Assembly: GCF_022664455.2 (NCBI RefSeq)
Contig: NZ_JAKRKC020000002.1
Span: 496,001 to 560,000, forward strand
Direction: 5' to 3'
Source of the DNA: Actinomadura luzonensis
Lineage (GTDB): Bacteria; Actinomycetota; Actinomycetes; Streptosporangiales; Streptosporangiaceae
Length of the DNA stretch: 64,000 bases
Both the position numbers and the translations under genes were made by a program. This document shows positions 30,619-39,098 of this stretch, one piece after another; position 1 is the stretch's first letter; the number at the start of each line of letters is the position of its first letter. A model generated the notes under the pieces. The model was not told the DNA's origin. It did not search any database and saw only the letters and a program-made list of their open reading frames with translations.

Positions 30619-33359
30619 AGGAACCTCCAAAGGGTGTTGGCCGAGCCGTTGTCGTCGGCGAGCACGACCTGCGCGCCCTGGGCCGTGCCGCCGAGGCCGA
30701 GGACGCGGCCGCCGTTGGCGCACTGGAGGCGGAAGGTGGCGCCCGGCCCGTAGCGCAGCCGCCAGCGGTGGTCGGCGGTGCCGTTGTCGGCCCACTGCAC
30801 GACGCGGGACCCGGCGGCGGTGCCCATGTTCTCCACGCCCAGCACCTTCTGGCTGGCGGAGTTGCGCAGCCGCAGGTAGCCGCCGGTGTCGGTGATCGCC
30901 GTCCACAGGTGGTCGGCGGTGCCGGTGTCGCCCCACTGGATGACGAGCGCGCCGTCGGCCGTGGACATGCCGGTGACGCCGAGCACCAGGCCGGTGCCCG
31001 CGTTCTGCAGGCGGCGCGCGCCGTTCGGCAGGAACCGCCACTGGTTGTCCTGGCTGCCGTTGTCGGAGTCCTGCACCACCTGGGCGCCGGCCGCGGTCGA
31101 GCCGTTCAGGACGGCGAGCAGCTTGCCGCTGTTGACGTTGCGGATCCTGACCGAGCCGTCCCCGGCGTCGGTGACCGTCCACCGGTGGTCGGCGGTGCCG
31201 GTGTCGCCCCACTGCAGCACCCGGGCGTTGTCGGCGGTGGACATGTTCTCCACGCCCAGGACCTTGCCGCTGTTGACGTTGCGCAGGCGCAGGGCGTCGC
31301 CGTCCACGACGGGCACCCAGTCGTGGTCGGCGGTGCCGTTGTCGCTCCACTGCACGGCCAGGCCGCCGTCGGCGGTGGACATGTTCTGGACGCCGAGGAC
31401 CAGCCCGCTGGCCGCGTTGACCAGCCGGAAGCTCGCCGTGCCCGAGCCGCTCTGGCCGCCGGTGCTCCAGTAGACGACGTAGTTGTGGCCGTGCGCGTCG
31501 TAGAACGGCTCTAGCCGCACCTGCGCGCCGCCGGCCGTCGCGGTGAAGGCGAGCGAGGAGGTGCTGGTCCGGGTGACGGAGGACGGCGTCAGGGCGGGGG
31601 CGGCGGACAGGCTCGTGTCGCCGTAGTCGCCCGACAGCACGACCGGGCCGTAGGTGACGGCCTGCACGGCGGGGTTGTCGTTGGCGGCCTTCATCACCAC
31701 CCGCATGGGCAGTCGCACGGTCACGGTGTCGCCCGCCGTCCACGAGCGGGTGAGGGCGGCGTAGGCGCCGGGCGTGGCGGTGACGTCCTGCTGGACGCCG
31801 TTGACGCTGATCGTCGCGCCCTGGGTCCAGGCCGGGATGCGGACGCGCATCGTCCACGTGCCGCCCACGTCGCCGGTGACCTGCAGCGACGTGGTGTCGC
31901 CCGCCGGGTAGGAGGTGGTCTGGGTGACGGTGATGCCGCGCTGGCTCCAGTTGAGGGTGGAGGGCGCGAACAGGTTCACGAACAGCGTGGTGCCGTCGTG
32001 GAAGTAGATCGATTCCGCCAGCTTGGTGTTGACCTCGATCCCGGTGCCCTGGCAGCACCAGAAGGAGGCGTAGTCGGTGCTCCACGTGCCGCCGCCCCAC
32101 GCCGGGCCCACGCCGCGGCGTCCGCCCGGCCTGAGCGGGGTGAAGTAGGTGATGTGGCCGTGCGGGTCGGCGGGGTTCTGCGCGCCGAGGACGTGGTTGA
32201 ACAGGGCCTGCTCGTAGAAGTCCATGTACCGCGCCTGGTCGGGGTACAGCGTCCACAGCTCGCGGGTCAGCTTGAGCATGTTGTAGCTGTTGCAGTGCTC
32301 GCAGGTGTCGTTGGCGAGGTAGCCGGCGATGGCGTTGGGGGCGCGGAAGTGCTCGGCCTGGCTGTTGCCGCCGATGACGTACGTGTGCGCGCCGACCGTG
32401 ATGGACCAGGCGTTGACGGCGATGTCGCGGTAGCGGGTCGTGCCCGTCGCCTTGTACTCGCGGGCCGCCCCGACCCACTTGGGCACCTGCGTGTTGGCGT
32501 GCAGCCCGTTGAGCCGGTCCTGGCCGGCCGCGAGCGGGTCGAACACGGCCGCGTGGTCGAACCGCTGCGCCGTGGCCAGCCAGCGGGAGTCGCCGGTCAG
32601 CTGGTAGAGGTCGGTGAGCACGGCGTTCATGCCGCCGAACTCGGTGCCGAGCATGGCCTGCTGCTGGCTCGCGCTGAGCCGCGAGGTGCGGGCGTCCACC
32701 CAGCCCGCGAGGGCCAGCAGCACGGTCCTGGCGCGGGTGTCGCCGATCAGCCGCCAGACGTCCAGCAGCCCGGCCATGGTCTTGTGGACGCAGTAGTACG
32801 GCACGTTGCCGTTGGACAGGGTGCGGTTCTCCAGGGCGGTGAAGTCCGACTCAGGGAAGCCGGACAGGTATCCGGCGGTGAAGCCGGCCGCGCCGTTGTT
32901 CGCCTGGCACTTGGCCAGCTCGGCCACCATGTACGTGGCCTTGTCCCGGCAGGCGGTGTCGCCGAGCAGGGCGTAGGCCTGGGCCCAGGCCGTCAGGAAG
33001 TGTCCCTGCACGTGGGAGCGGAACGGGAAGCTCGGCGCGTCCCAGCCGCCGTTGGCCGCCGCGCCGTTCGTGGACAGGCGGTGGTTGGCGCGGAAGACGT
33101 ACAGGAGCCGGTCGACGTCGACGAAGCGCAGGTAGCTGAGGGTGCGGTTCTGGTTGTCCAGCAGGCGTCCGGAGGTCAGCCGGACCTGGCCGAGGTCGAA
33201 CTCGTAGGCGGAGACGCCGAGGTCGGGCCGGGCCCAGGGGACGGCGGCCGCCGCGGCGTCGGCGGCCAGCGCGGGGGCGGCGCCGGCCATCTGGCCGGCG
33301 ACCGAGAACGCGGCGGTCGCGCCCGCGGCCTGGAGGAGCTGACGGCGGCTCAGGGGCAT
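30615..33359 (-). CDS. TAT-exported GH127 beta-L-arabinofuranosidase-like enzyme with two CBM13 modules
   Basis: A 914-residue enzyme. The start MPLSRRQLLQAAGATAAF is a twin-arginine-type signal. Residues 45-600 form the GH127 alpha/alpha barrel. The zinc/cysteine site of the family is present: Glu354 and Cys356 (TCEHCNSYN) and Cys435-Cys436 (FWCCQGTG), matching the E, C, CC pattern of HypBA1. Residues 640-914 hold about six QxW-like repeats (STADGGLAVQWSDNG, NARVLQWGDTGTADH), two trefoils. GH127 enzymes remove beta-L-arabinofuranose; a secreted, carbohydrate-binding form may target plant arabinoxylan or extensin. AGGGAG supports ATG 33359. It is first in a three-gene operon behind a LacI-type box. 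Confidence 0.92.
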   Translation of the reverse strand: MPLSRRQLLQAAGATAAFSVAGQMAGAAPALAADAAAAAVPWARPDLGVSAYEFDLGQVRLTSGRLLDNQNRTLSYLRFVDVDRLLYVFRANHRLSTNGAAANGGWDAPSFPFRSHVQGHFLTAWAQAYALLGDTACRDKATYMVAELAKCQANNGAAGFTAGYLSGFPESDFTALENRTLSNGNVPYYCVHKTMAGLLDVWRLIGDTRARTVLLALAGWVDARTSRLSASQQQAMLGTEFGGMNAVLTDLYQLTGDSRWLATAQRFDHAAVFDPLAAGQDRLNGLHANTQVPKWVGAAREYKATGTTRYRDIAVNAWSITVGAHTYVIGGNSQAEHFRAPNAIAGYLANDTCEHCNSYNMLKLTRELWTLYPDQARYMDFYEQALFNHVLGAQNPADPHGHITYFTPLRPGGRRGVGPAWGGGTWSTDYASFWCCQGTGIEVNTKLAESIYFHDGTTLFVNLFAPSTLNWSQRGITVTQTTSYPAGDTTSLQVTGDVGGTWTMRVRIPAWTQGATISVNGVQQDVTATPGAYAALTRSWTAGDTVTVRLPMRVVMKAANDNPAVQAVTYGPVVLSGDYGDTSLSAAPALTPSSVTRTSTSSLAFTATAGGAQVRLEPFYDAHGHNYVVYWSTGGQSGSGTASFRLVNAASGLVLGVQNMSTADGGLAVQWSDNGTADHDWVPVVDGDALRLRNVNSGKVLGVENMSTADNARVLQWGDTGTADHRWTVTDAGDGSVRIRNVNSGKLLAVLNGSTAAGAQVVQDSDNGSQDNQWRFLPNGARRLQNAGTGLVLGVTGMSTADGALVIQWGDTGTADHLWTAITDTGGYLRLRNSASQKVLGVENMGTAAGSRVVQWADNGTADHRWRLRYGPGATFRLQCANGGRVLGLGGTAQGAQVVLADDNGSANTLWRFL

Positions 33360-33376
33360 GCGGGGCTCCCTACAGG

Positions 33377-33390
33377 TGTTAGCGCTAACA
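33377..33390. promoter_or_regulatory. LacI-type operator TGTTAGCGCTAACA (copy 1)
   Basis: A perfect 14-bp palindrome with the central CG of LacI-family sites, 17 bases upstream of the GH127 start, in the leader of the GH127-GH43-GH62 operon. Confidence 0.85.
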
Positions 33391-33544
33391 ACACAGCGGG
33401 GCGAGCGGCCCGGGCAACGCAGGGCCGCGCCACCGCGGCTCGGCCGGGCAGCGGGCTGCGGCGGCCGGCGGACTGCCGGTCCTGTGCCGCCGCCGGGGAG
33501 GTGGGGGGAGACATCCGGGGCTCCTCGACTCGGTGGGGGCATGC

Positions 33545-33558
33545 TGTTAGCGCTAACA
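33545..33558. promoter_or_regulatory. LacI-type operator TGTTAGCGCTAACA (copy 2)
   Basis: Identical to copy 1 and 168 bp further upstream, close to 16 helical turns, so looping by a tetrameric or paired repressor is possible. The operon promoter is probably between or at these sites. Confidence 0.85.
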
Positions 33559-33734
33559 ACGACAGTGCGGAGCGGCGCGGCCTGTTCCGCAGATCGTGTT
33601 GCCGCGGAGTACATCCGACAGCCCGCCCCGCCGTCAACGAGGCAACCACCTCGCCGCCCGCGGGCGCCGCCGCCGGAACGCCGTCCGCCAGGAGATTCGC
33701 GCTCCCGGAAGATCGCGCCGCACTGCTCGTGGAA

Positions 33735-33747
33735 GTGAAAGTTTCAC
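33735..33747. promoter_or_regulatory. GAAA-N-TTTC xylanase-type box
   Basis: GTGAAAGTTTCAC is a perfect 6-1-6 palindrome. Inverted GAAA-N-TTTC repeats are known upstream of actinomycete xylanase and xylosidase genes. The same core recurs three times before the GH10 gene and its divergent partner. Confidence 0.6.
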
Positions 33748-33969
33748 AGAAGTGATCCGTTGGCAACCGGCAATTTACAGCGGCATCGAAGTTAAGTTGC
33801 GGTTTCGGAGGTGCCCGGCCCCGGCCGAGTCAGGGCCGCAACCCGCACTGCGGGCCAGCTCAGCGCGGGTGCGGCGAGCCGGGCGCGCTGGTCCGGCGGT
33901 GGGCTTCCCCGCCCCGGAGAACAGGCGGACCGCGAGATGGATCTTGGTTAGCTTGCTGACCCCGCGGGG

Positions 33970-33998
33970 TTGACGGTCACCAGTCAGGGTCCTACCTT
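33970..33998 (+). promoter_or_regulatory. Promoter of the GH30 gene
   Basis: TTGACG (33970-33975) and TACCTT (33993-33998) with 17-base spacing. The transcript would start near 34005, giving a leader of about 115 bases that contains the CebR-type palindrome. Confidence 0.5.
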
Positions 33999-34083
33999 CC
34001 TCCAGAAGCCGGCCCGCCGCGCGGCGCGCCGGCCGTTCCTCCGCTCCCGCTGCGCCTTCCGCCGCGGGCGATCGCGGCGTTTC

Positions 34084-34097
34084 TGGGAGCGCTCCCA
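34084..34097. promoter_or_regulatory. CebR-type operator TGGGAGCGCTCCCA
   Basis: This 14-bp palindrome is the sequence established for the Streptomyces cellobiose-responsive LacI-family repressor CebR. It lies 26 bases before the GH30 start, so xylanase expression may be tied to cellulose breakdown products. Confidence 0.75.
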
Positions 34098-34122
34098 CAC
34101 CATCGGTGGTCAAGGAGAAGAC

Positions 34123-35847
34123 ATGATCGACAGAACCGGGCCGAGCCGGAGACGCGTGCTGGCCACCCTGGGGGCCGTGCCGGTCCTCACGGCCCTGACC
34201 TCGGCCATGACCGCCACGCCGGCCGCGGCCGCCACCGCCGTCGTGAGCCCGTCGGCACGGCGGCAGACGATCCGGGGGTTCGGCGGCATGAGCCACGCGG
34301 CCTGGGCCGGCGACCTGACGGCCGCCCAGCGGGAGACCGCGTTCGGCGTCGGCGACGGGCGGCTGGGCTTCTCCGTGCTGCGGATCCCCGTCCCCGAGAA
34401 CCAGGCGGACTGGAGCCGGGACCTGGCCACCGCGCGGCGCGCCGCCGAGCTCGGGGTGACCGTCATGGCCTCGCCGTGGAACCCGCCCGCCGCCATGGTC
34501 GAGACCTTCGTCCGCGGCAGCCAGACCAACGCCCGCCGGCTGCGCTACGACTCCTACGCGGCCTACGCCCAGCACCTCGACGGCTTCGTCGCCCACCTTC
34601 GGAGCAACGGGGTGAACCTGTACGGCATCTCGGTGCAGAACGAGCCCGACTACGCCCACGACTGGACCTGGTGGACCCCCACCGAGATGGTCCGCTTCCT
34701 GCGCGAGAACGCCGGCTCGATCAGCACCAGGGTCATCGCGCCCGAGTCCTTCCAGTACCTGAAGAACATGTCGGACCCGATACTCAACGACCCCGTCGCG
34801 CTCGCCAACGTCGACATCATCGGCGCCCACCTCTACGGCACGCCGTACGCGAACTTCCCCTACCCGCTGTTCAAGCAGAAGGGCGCGGGCAAGGAGCTGT
34901 GGATGACCGAGGTGTACTACCCCAACAGCACCGACTCGGCCGACCTCTGGCCGCAGGCGCTGGACGTGGGCGAGCACATCCACCACGCCATGGTCGACGC
35001 CGAGTTCCAGGCCTACGTCTGGTGGTACATCCGGCGCAGCTACGGCCCCATGCGCGAGGACGGCCAGATCAGCAAGCGCGGCGCCGTCATGGCGCAGTTC
35101 GCCAGGTTCGTCCGGCCGGGGCACGTGCGGATCGACGCGACGGCGAACCCGGCGTCGAACGTCTACGTCTCGGCGTACCTGGGCGGCGACTCCTCGATCG
35201 TGGTCGTCGCGATCAACAAGAACACCTCGGCGGTGACCCAGCAGTTCACCCTGTCCGGCAGCACCGCGACCGGCGTCTCGTCCTGGCTGACCGACGCGAG
35301 CAGGAACGTCGCCGCCCAGGGCACGACCGCCGTGTCGAACGGCTCCTTCACCGCGACGCTGCCCGCCCGCAGCATGACCACGTTCGTGACCGGCGCGAGC
35401 GCGCCGTCCGGCGGCATCGACACCACCGCCTGGTACGTCCTGGTCAACCGCAACAGCGGCAAGGCCCTGGACGTCTACAACCTGGCGACCAACGACGGCG
35501 CCCGCATCACCCAGTGGACCCGCAACGACGGCAACCAGCAGCAGTGGCAGTTCGTCGACTCCGGCGGCGGCTACTACCGGGTGAAGTCCCGCCACTCCGG
35601 CAAGGTCCTGGACGTCTACAACTTCTCGACCGCCAACGGCGGCGCGGTCGTGCAGTGGGCCGACGGCAACGGCGTCAACCAGCAGTGGCGGCCGGCCGAC
35701 AGCGGCGGCTACGTGCGGCTGATCAACCGCAACAGCGGCAAGGCCCTGGAGGTGCAGGGCGCCTCCACCGCCGACGGCGCCAACATCGTCCAGTACGACG
35801 ACTGGGGCGGCAACAACCAGCAGTGGCAGCTCGTCCGGGTCGGGTGA
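34123..35847 (+). CDS. Secreted GH30 (glucurono)xylanase with C-terminal CBM13
   Basis: A 574-residue secreted enzyme. The signal (TGPSRRRVLATLGAVPVLTA) has a twin-arginine-like RRR start. The TIM barrel spans residues 40-330 and a side beta-domain about 335-425. The catalytic acid Glu174 is in SVQNEPDYAHD and the nucleophile Glu263 in LWMTEVYYPNS. The pattern is that of GH30 subfamily 8 glucuronoxylanases, which cut xylan next to methylglucuronic acid. Residues 435-574 are a RICIN_14 trefoil. AAGGAG supports ATG 34123. Monocistronic, under a CebR-type box and ended by a shared hairpin. Confidence 0.92.
   Translation: MIDRTGPSRRRVLATLGAVPVLTALTSAMTATPAAAATAVVSPSARRQTIRGFGGMSHAAWAGDLTAAQRETAFGVGDGRLGFSVLRIPVPENQADWSRDLATARRAAELGVTVMASPWNPPAAMVETFVRGSQTNARRLRYDSYAAYAQHLDGFVAHLRSNGVNLYGISVQNEPDYAHDWTWWTPTEMVRFLRENAGSISTRVIAPESFQYLKNMSDPILNDPVALANVDIIGAHLYGTPYANFPYPLFKQKGAGKELWMTEVYYPNSTDSADLWPQALDVGEHIHHAMVDAEFQAYVWWYIRRSYGPMREDGQISKRGAVMAQFARFVRPGHVRIDATANPASNVYVSAYLGGDSSIVVVAINKNTSAVTQQFTLSGSTATGVSSWLTDASRNVAAQGTTAVSNGSFTATLPARSMTTFVTGASAPSGGIDTTAWYVLVNRNSGKALDVYNLATNDGARITQWTRNDGNQQQWQFVDSGGGYYRVKSRHSGKVLDVYNFSTANGGAVVQWADGNGVNQQWRPADSGGYVRLINRNSGKALEVQGASTADGANIVQYDDWGGNNQQWQLVRVG
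35427..35830 (+). repeat. CBM13 module copy A3 (inverted relative to A1/A2)
   Basis: Near-identical to A1 and A2 but on the opposite strand, so the pair A1/A3 (or A2/A3) forms a long imperfect inverted repeat of about 400 bp flanking 5-7 kb. Confidence 0.85.
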
Positions 35848-35872
35848 CGACCGGGACGAGCCGCCCAGGCGG

Positions 35873-35913
35873 TGACGCCTTCCCCCGGCCCCGTCACGCG
35901 GGGGAAGGCGTCA
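35873..35913. terminator. Bidirectional hairpin terminator
   Basis: A perfect 15-bp stem (35873-35887 and 35899-35913) with an 11-base loop lies between the converging GH30 and GH10 genes. Confidence 0.8.
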
Positions 35914-35928
35914 GTCAGCGGGTGAGGC

Positions 35929-37368
35929 TCACGTGGCCGGGGTGTAGGACCACTTCTGGTTGCTGCCGCCCCAGCAGCTGTAGAGCTGGAGCGCCGTGCC
36001 GTTGGCGGTGCCGGCGCCGACCGCGTCGAGGCACAGCCCGGACTGCACGCCCACGATCGTGCCGTCGGAGTTGACGCGCCACTGCTGGTTCGCGCCGCCC
36101 CAGCAGGAGTAGATCTGGATCCTGGCGCCGTTGCCCGTGCCCCCGGCGTCCAGGCACTTGTTGCCGTAGACCCGCAGCTCGCCCGCCGAGGTCTGCGTCC
36201 ACTGCTGGTTGCTCTGGCCGTTGCAGTCCCAGAGCTGTACGGCGGTGCCGTCGGCGGTGCCCGCGCCCGGCACGTCCACGCAGCGGCCGGCGGCGGTGCT
36301 CTTGATCTGGCCCGCGTTGCCGCCGGTGGGCGGCGGCGAGGTGTTGCCGCCGTTCAGCGCGTTGAGCACCGCCGTGTAGGCGGGCTTCTTGTTGCCGCTG
36401 CCGTCGAAGAGCAGCGGCGCGGCGCCGGACCCGAGCCAGGAGTCGGTGTCGCGCACGCCCCAGACCGTGATGCCGGCGCAGCCCGTGACCGCCAGGCAGT
36501 CGTTGACGACGTTGGCGTACGTGGTGGCCGAGCCGCCCTGGATGTCCAGCTCGGTGATCTGCACCTCGACGCCCAGCGCGGCGAAGCTCTGGATGGTCGT
36601 GCGGTAGTTGCTGTTGTAGGGGCTGTTGCTGTTGAAGTGCGACTGCAGGCCGACGCAGTCGATCGGCACGCCGCGGGACTTGAAGTCGCGGACCATGTTG
36701 TAGACGCCCTGCGTCTTGGCCCACGTCCAGTTGTCGATGTTGTAGTCGTTGTAGCAGAGCTTGGCGGCCGGGTCGGCGTTGCGGGCGGTGCGGAAGGCGA
36801 CCTCGATCCAGTCGTTGCCGGTGCGCTGGAGGTTGGAGTCGCGCCGGCCGCCGCCGCTGTCGGCGTACGCCTCGTTGACCACGTCCCAGGCGTAGATCTT
36901 GCCCTTGTAGTGGCTCATCACGCCGTTGATGTGGTCGATCATCGCCTGCCGCAGCGAGCTGCCGGACAGCGACTGCATCCAGCCCGGCTGCTGGTTGTGC
37001 CAGGCCAGGGTGTGGCCGCGCACCCGCTTGCCGTTCTGCACGGCCCAGTTGTAGACCCGGTCACCGGCGCTGAAGTTGAACTGGCCGCGGTTCGGCTCGG
37101 TGGCGTCGATCTTCATCTCGTTCTCGGCCGTCACCATGTTGAACTCGCGGTTGGCGATCGTGGTGTAGGCGGAGTCGCCGAGCCTGCCCGAGGCGATGGC
37201 GGTGCCGAAATAGCGGCCGCTCTGCGCCGCGGCCGCGCCCAGCGTGCTCGCCGCGGCGTCGGCCGGGAGCGCCGTCGTCAGCGCCGTGATCAGGCCGAGT
37301 GCGCCGAGCGCGCCGGTGATCAGCGCCCGGCGGCGGGCGGCGGGCGGGGACATGGCGTTGACACGCAT
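35929..37368 (-). CDS. Secreted GH10 endo-1,4-beta-xylanase with C-terminal CBM13
   Basis: A 479-residue xylanase. The signal covers residues 1-40 (RRRALITGALGALGLITAL). The GH10 TIM barrel runs to about residue 345 with acid/base Glu166 in WDVVNEAYAD and nucleophile Glu273 in VQITELDIQGG. A Pro/Gly linker leads to a three-repeat ricin trefoil (QSNQQWTQ, ANQQWRV, SNQKWSY). Domain order is that of Streptomyces GH10-CBM13 xylanases. GGAGGTCA six bases before ATG 37368 sets the start. On the minus strand TTGACA at 37430-37425 is a -35, overlapped by a CGAAAGTTGTC half-matching box with GAAACTTTC just upstream, so repression by an XlnR/BxlR-type regulator is likely. Confidence 0.95.
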   Translation of the reverse strand: MRVNAMSPPAARRRALITGALGALGLITALTTALPADAAASTLGAAAAQSGRYFGTAIASGRLGDSAYTTIANREFNMVTAENEMKIDATEPNRGQFNFSAGDRVYNWAVQNGKRVRGHTLAWHNQQPGWMQSLSGSSLRQAMIDHINGVMSHYKGKIYAWDVVNEAYADSGGGRRDSNLQRTGNDWIEVAFRTARNADPAAKLCYNDYNIDNWTWAKTQGVYNMVRDFKSRGVPIDCVGLQSHFNSNSPYNSNYRTTIQSFAALGVEVQITELDIQGGSATTYANVVNDCLAVTGCAGITVWGVRDTDSWLGSGAAPLLFDGSGNKKPAYTAVLNALNGGNTSPPPTGGNAGQIKSTAAGRCVDVPGAGTADGTAVQLWDCNGQSNQQWTQTSAGELRVYGNKCLDAGGTGNGARIQIYSCWGGANQQWRVNSDGTIVGVQSGLCLDAVGAGTANGTALQLYSCWGGSNQKWSYTPAT

Positions 37369-37417
37369 GCTTGACCTCCATGGGGTTCGTGCGGGCACTC
37401 AGTGTGTGGATCGCGCC

Positions 37418-37449
37418 CGAAAGTTGTCAAGAATCGGAGAGAAACTTTC
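37418..37449 (-). promoter_or_regulatory. GH10 promoter -35 with two xylanase boxes
   Basis: Contains GAAACTTTC (37441-37449, perfect 4-1-4 palindrome), CGAAAGTTGTC (37418-37428, imperfect) and, on the minus strand, a consensus TTGACA (37430-37425). The -10 at 17-base spacing is poor (ACACAC), so activation may be needed. Confidence 0.55.
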
Positions 37450-37506
37450 GAGGGCGGGTATCCTGACCATGGGCTGGTGTGCTGGCACAAGGCGGATTCC
37501 GGCGCT

Positions 37507-37520
37507 CTGAAATGTTTCAG
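37507..37520. promoter_or_regulatory. Xylanase-type box CTGAAATGTTTCAG
   Basis: A perfect 6-2-6 palindrome between the divergent GH10 and esterase genes; the spacer is two bases instead of one. Confidence 0.5.
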
Positions 37521-37533
37521 CAGCAGGTCAGCG

Positions 37534-37544
37534 TGAAAGTTTCA
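37534..37544. promoter_or_regulatory. Xylanase-type box TGAAAGTTTCA
   Basis: A perfect 5-1-5 palindrome with the same GAAA-G-TTTC core as the box at 33735, 14 bases after the previous box. Confidence 0.55.
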
Positions 37545-37633
37545 TGGTCGTGATCGTGCTGGTGGATTCGCGTCCTGCGAGGTGAGCGAGCCCGCAGCGG
37601 GCTCGCGCCGGTCGGCCGAAAGCTAAGGGGCCC

Positions 37634-37661
37634 TTGACAGTACCTTTACTGCTCGTATTTG
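37634..37661 (+). promoter_or_regulatory. Promoter of the esterase-SGNH-GH27-GH43 operon
   Basis: Consensus TTGACA (37634-37639), 16 bases, then TATTTG (37656-37661). The LacI-type palindrome lies about 25 bases downstream, in the early transcribed region. Confidence 0.5.
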
Positions 37662-37684
37662 CTCCGTCCCGCCACACAGCAGTG

Positions 37685-37698
37685 TGTTAGCGCTAACA
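37685..37698. promoter_or_regulatory. LacI-type operator TGTTAGCGCTAACA (copy 3)
   Basis: Identical to the two copies before the GH127 operon, here 17 bases before the esterase start. The equal distance to the start codon (17 bases in both operons) supports common control. Confidence 0.85.
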
Positions 37699-37715
37699 TT
37701 CGGAGAGGCGGAGCC

Positions 37716-39056
37716 ATGGAGCGGAAAAGGCACGTGGGCATCGGAGCCGCCCTGGCGGCCGTGATCACGGCCCTCGTCACAGCCCTGGTCACCGTGCTGT
37801 CGATGTTCCTCATGGCCGCGCCCGGAGCGTCGGCGGCGGTCCTGACCGAGGTGACGGGCTTCGGCGACAACCCCGGCGGGCTGCGGATGTACCTGTACGT
37901 GCCCGACCGGGTGCAGGCCAGACCGGGCGTCCTGGTGGCGATGCACGGCTGCAACGGCTGGGCCCCCGGCTTCCACCAGGGCACCGAGTTCGCCTCGCTG
38001 GCCGACCGGTACGGCTTCATCGTCATCTACCCGCAGGCGAACAAGAGCGCCAACGGCATGTCGAACTGCTTCGACGTCTGGTCGAACGAGGCCCTGCGGC
38101 ACGGCGGCGGCAGCGACCCCGTGTCGATCGTCTCCATGACGAACTACGTGCTGCAACGCTACAACGGCGACCCGCAGCGGGTCTTCGCCACCGGCTTCTC
38201 CTCCGGCGCGATGGAGACCAACAACCTGCTGGCCACCTACCCGGACGTGTTCAAGGCCGGCGCCCCGTTCTCCGGCGTCCCGTACGGGTGCCTCGGCCCC
38301 GCCGGGTGCGGCGACAAGACGCCGCAGCAGTGGGGCGACCTGGTCAGGAACGCCTACCCCGGCTACACCGGGCCCCGCCCGCGGGTGACCGCCTGGCACG
38401 GCACCGCCGACTCCGTCCTGCCGTACTCGATGCTGCAGGAGGAGGTCGACCAGTGGACCAACGTGCACGGGCTGAGCCAGACCCCCACCACCACCGACAG
38501 CCCGCAGTCCGGCTGGACCCGCCGCGTCTTCGGCTCCGGGCAGGTCGAGGCGTACACCATCAGCGGCGCCGGCCACGACCTGCCGCACCCCGGCATGGCC
38601 GCCTACGCCATCCGCTTCTTCGGCCTGGACAGCGGCTCGTCCACCACGACGCCGACCACGACGCCGACCACGCCGGCCACCGGCCAGATCAAGGGCGTCG
38701 GCTCCGGCCGCTGCGTGGACGTGCCGGGCGCGGCCACCGCCGACGGCACCGCCGTCCAGCTCTGGGACTGCAACGGGCGCAGCAACCAGCAGTGGGCGCA
38801 GACCTCGGCGAGCGAGCTGCGGGTCTACGGCAACAAGTGCCTGGACGCGGCCGGCACCGGCAACGGCGCCACCGTCCAGATCTACTCCTGCTGGGGCGGC
38901 GCCAACCAGCAGTGGCGGCTGAACGCCGACGGCACCATCACCGGCGTGCAGTCCGGCCTGTGCCTGGACGCCGTGGGCCAGGGCACCGCCAACGGCACCC
39001 GGCTCCAGCTCTACACCTGCCACGGCGGCGCCAACCAGCGCTGGACCCGTACCTGA
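37716..39056 (+). CDS. Secreted CE1-type esterase (PHB depolymerase-like acetylxylan esterase) with CBM13
   Basis: A 446-residue secreted alpha/beta hydrolase. The signal covers residues 1-40. The catalytic domain (to about 310) has LVAMHGCNGWAPGF as oxyanion region, nucleophile Ser162 in ATGFSSGAMETN, Asp in WHGTADSVLPY and His in SGAGHDLPHPG. Such enzymes are annotated as PHB depolymerases but in xylan clusters act as acetylxylan or feruloyl esterases. A Thr/Pro linker leads to a three-repeat ricin trefoil very similar to that of the GH10 xylanase. It heads a four-gene plus-strand operon. Confidence 0.9.
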   Translation: MERKRHVGIGAALAAVITALVTALVTVLSMFLMAAPGASAAVLTEVTGFGDNPGGLRMYLYVPDRVQARPGVLVAMHGCNGWAPGFHQGTEFASLADRYGFIVIYPQANKSANGMSNCFDVWSNEALRHGGGSDPVSIVSMTNYVLQRYNGDPQRVFATGFSSGAMETNNLLATYPDVFKAGAPFSGVPYGCLGPAGCGDKTPQQWGDLVRNAYPGYTGPRPRVTAWHGTADSVLPYSMLQEEVDQWTNVHGLSQTPTTTDSPQSGWTRRVFGSGQVEAYTISGAGHDLPHPGMAAYAIRFFGLDSGSSTTTPTTTPTTPATGQIKGVGSGRCVDVPGAATADGTAVQLWDCNGRSNQQWAQTSASELRVYGNKCLDAAGTGNGATVQIYSCWGGANQQWRLNADGTITGVQSGLCLDAVGQGTANGTRLQLYTCHGGANQRWTRT

Positions 39057-39098
39057 GCCCGCGCCGCCACCATCACACACGATCACAGGGAGGTCCTG

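Larger units (their letters stand above)
33360..34122. other. Control region between GH127 operon and GH30 gene
   Basis: This 763-bp gap holds no supported gene. It contains two TGTTAGCGCTAACA palindromes toward the GH127 side, one GAAA-G-TTTC box in the middle, and a promoter plus CebR-type palindrome toward the GH30 side, each described separately. Short reading frames in it have no ribosome site or family resemblance. Confidence 0.7.

Noticed and set aside
33545..37698. TGTTAGCGCTAACA copies as ends of a mobile element
   Set aside because: They are short perfect palindromes placed at equal distance from start codons, with no transposase or target duplication; operator function fits better.
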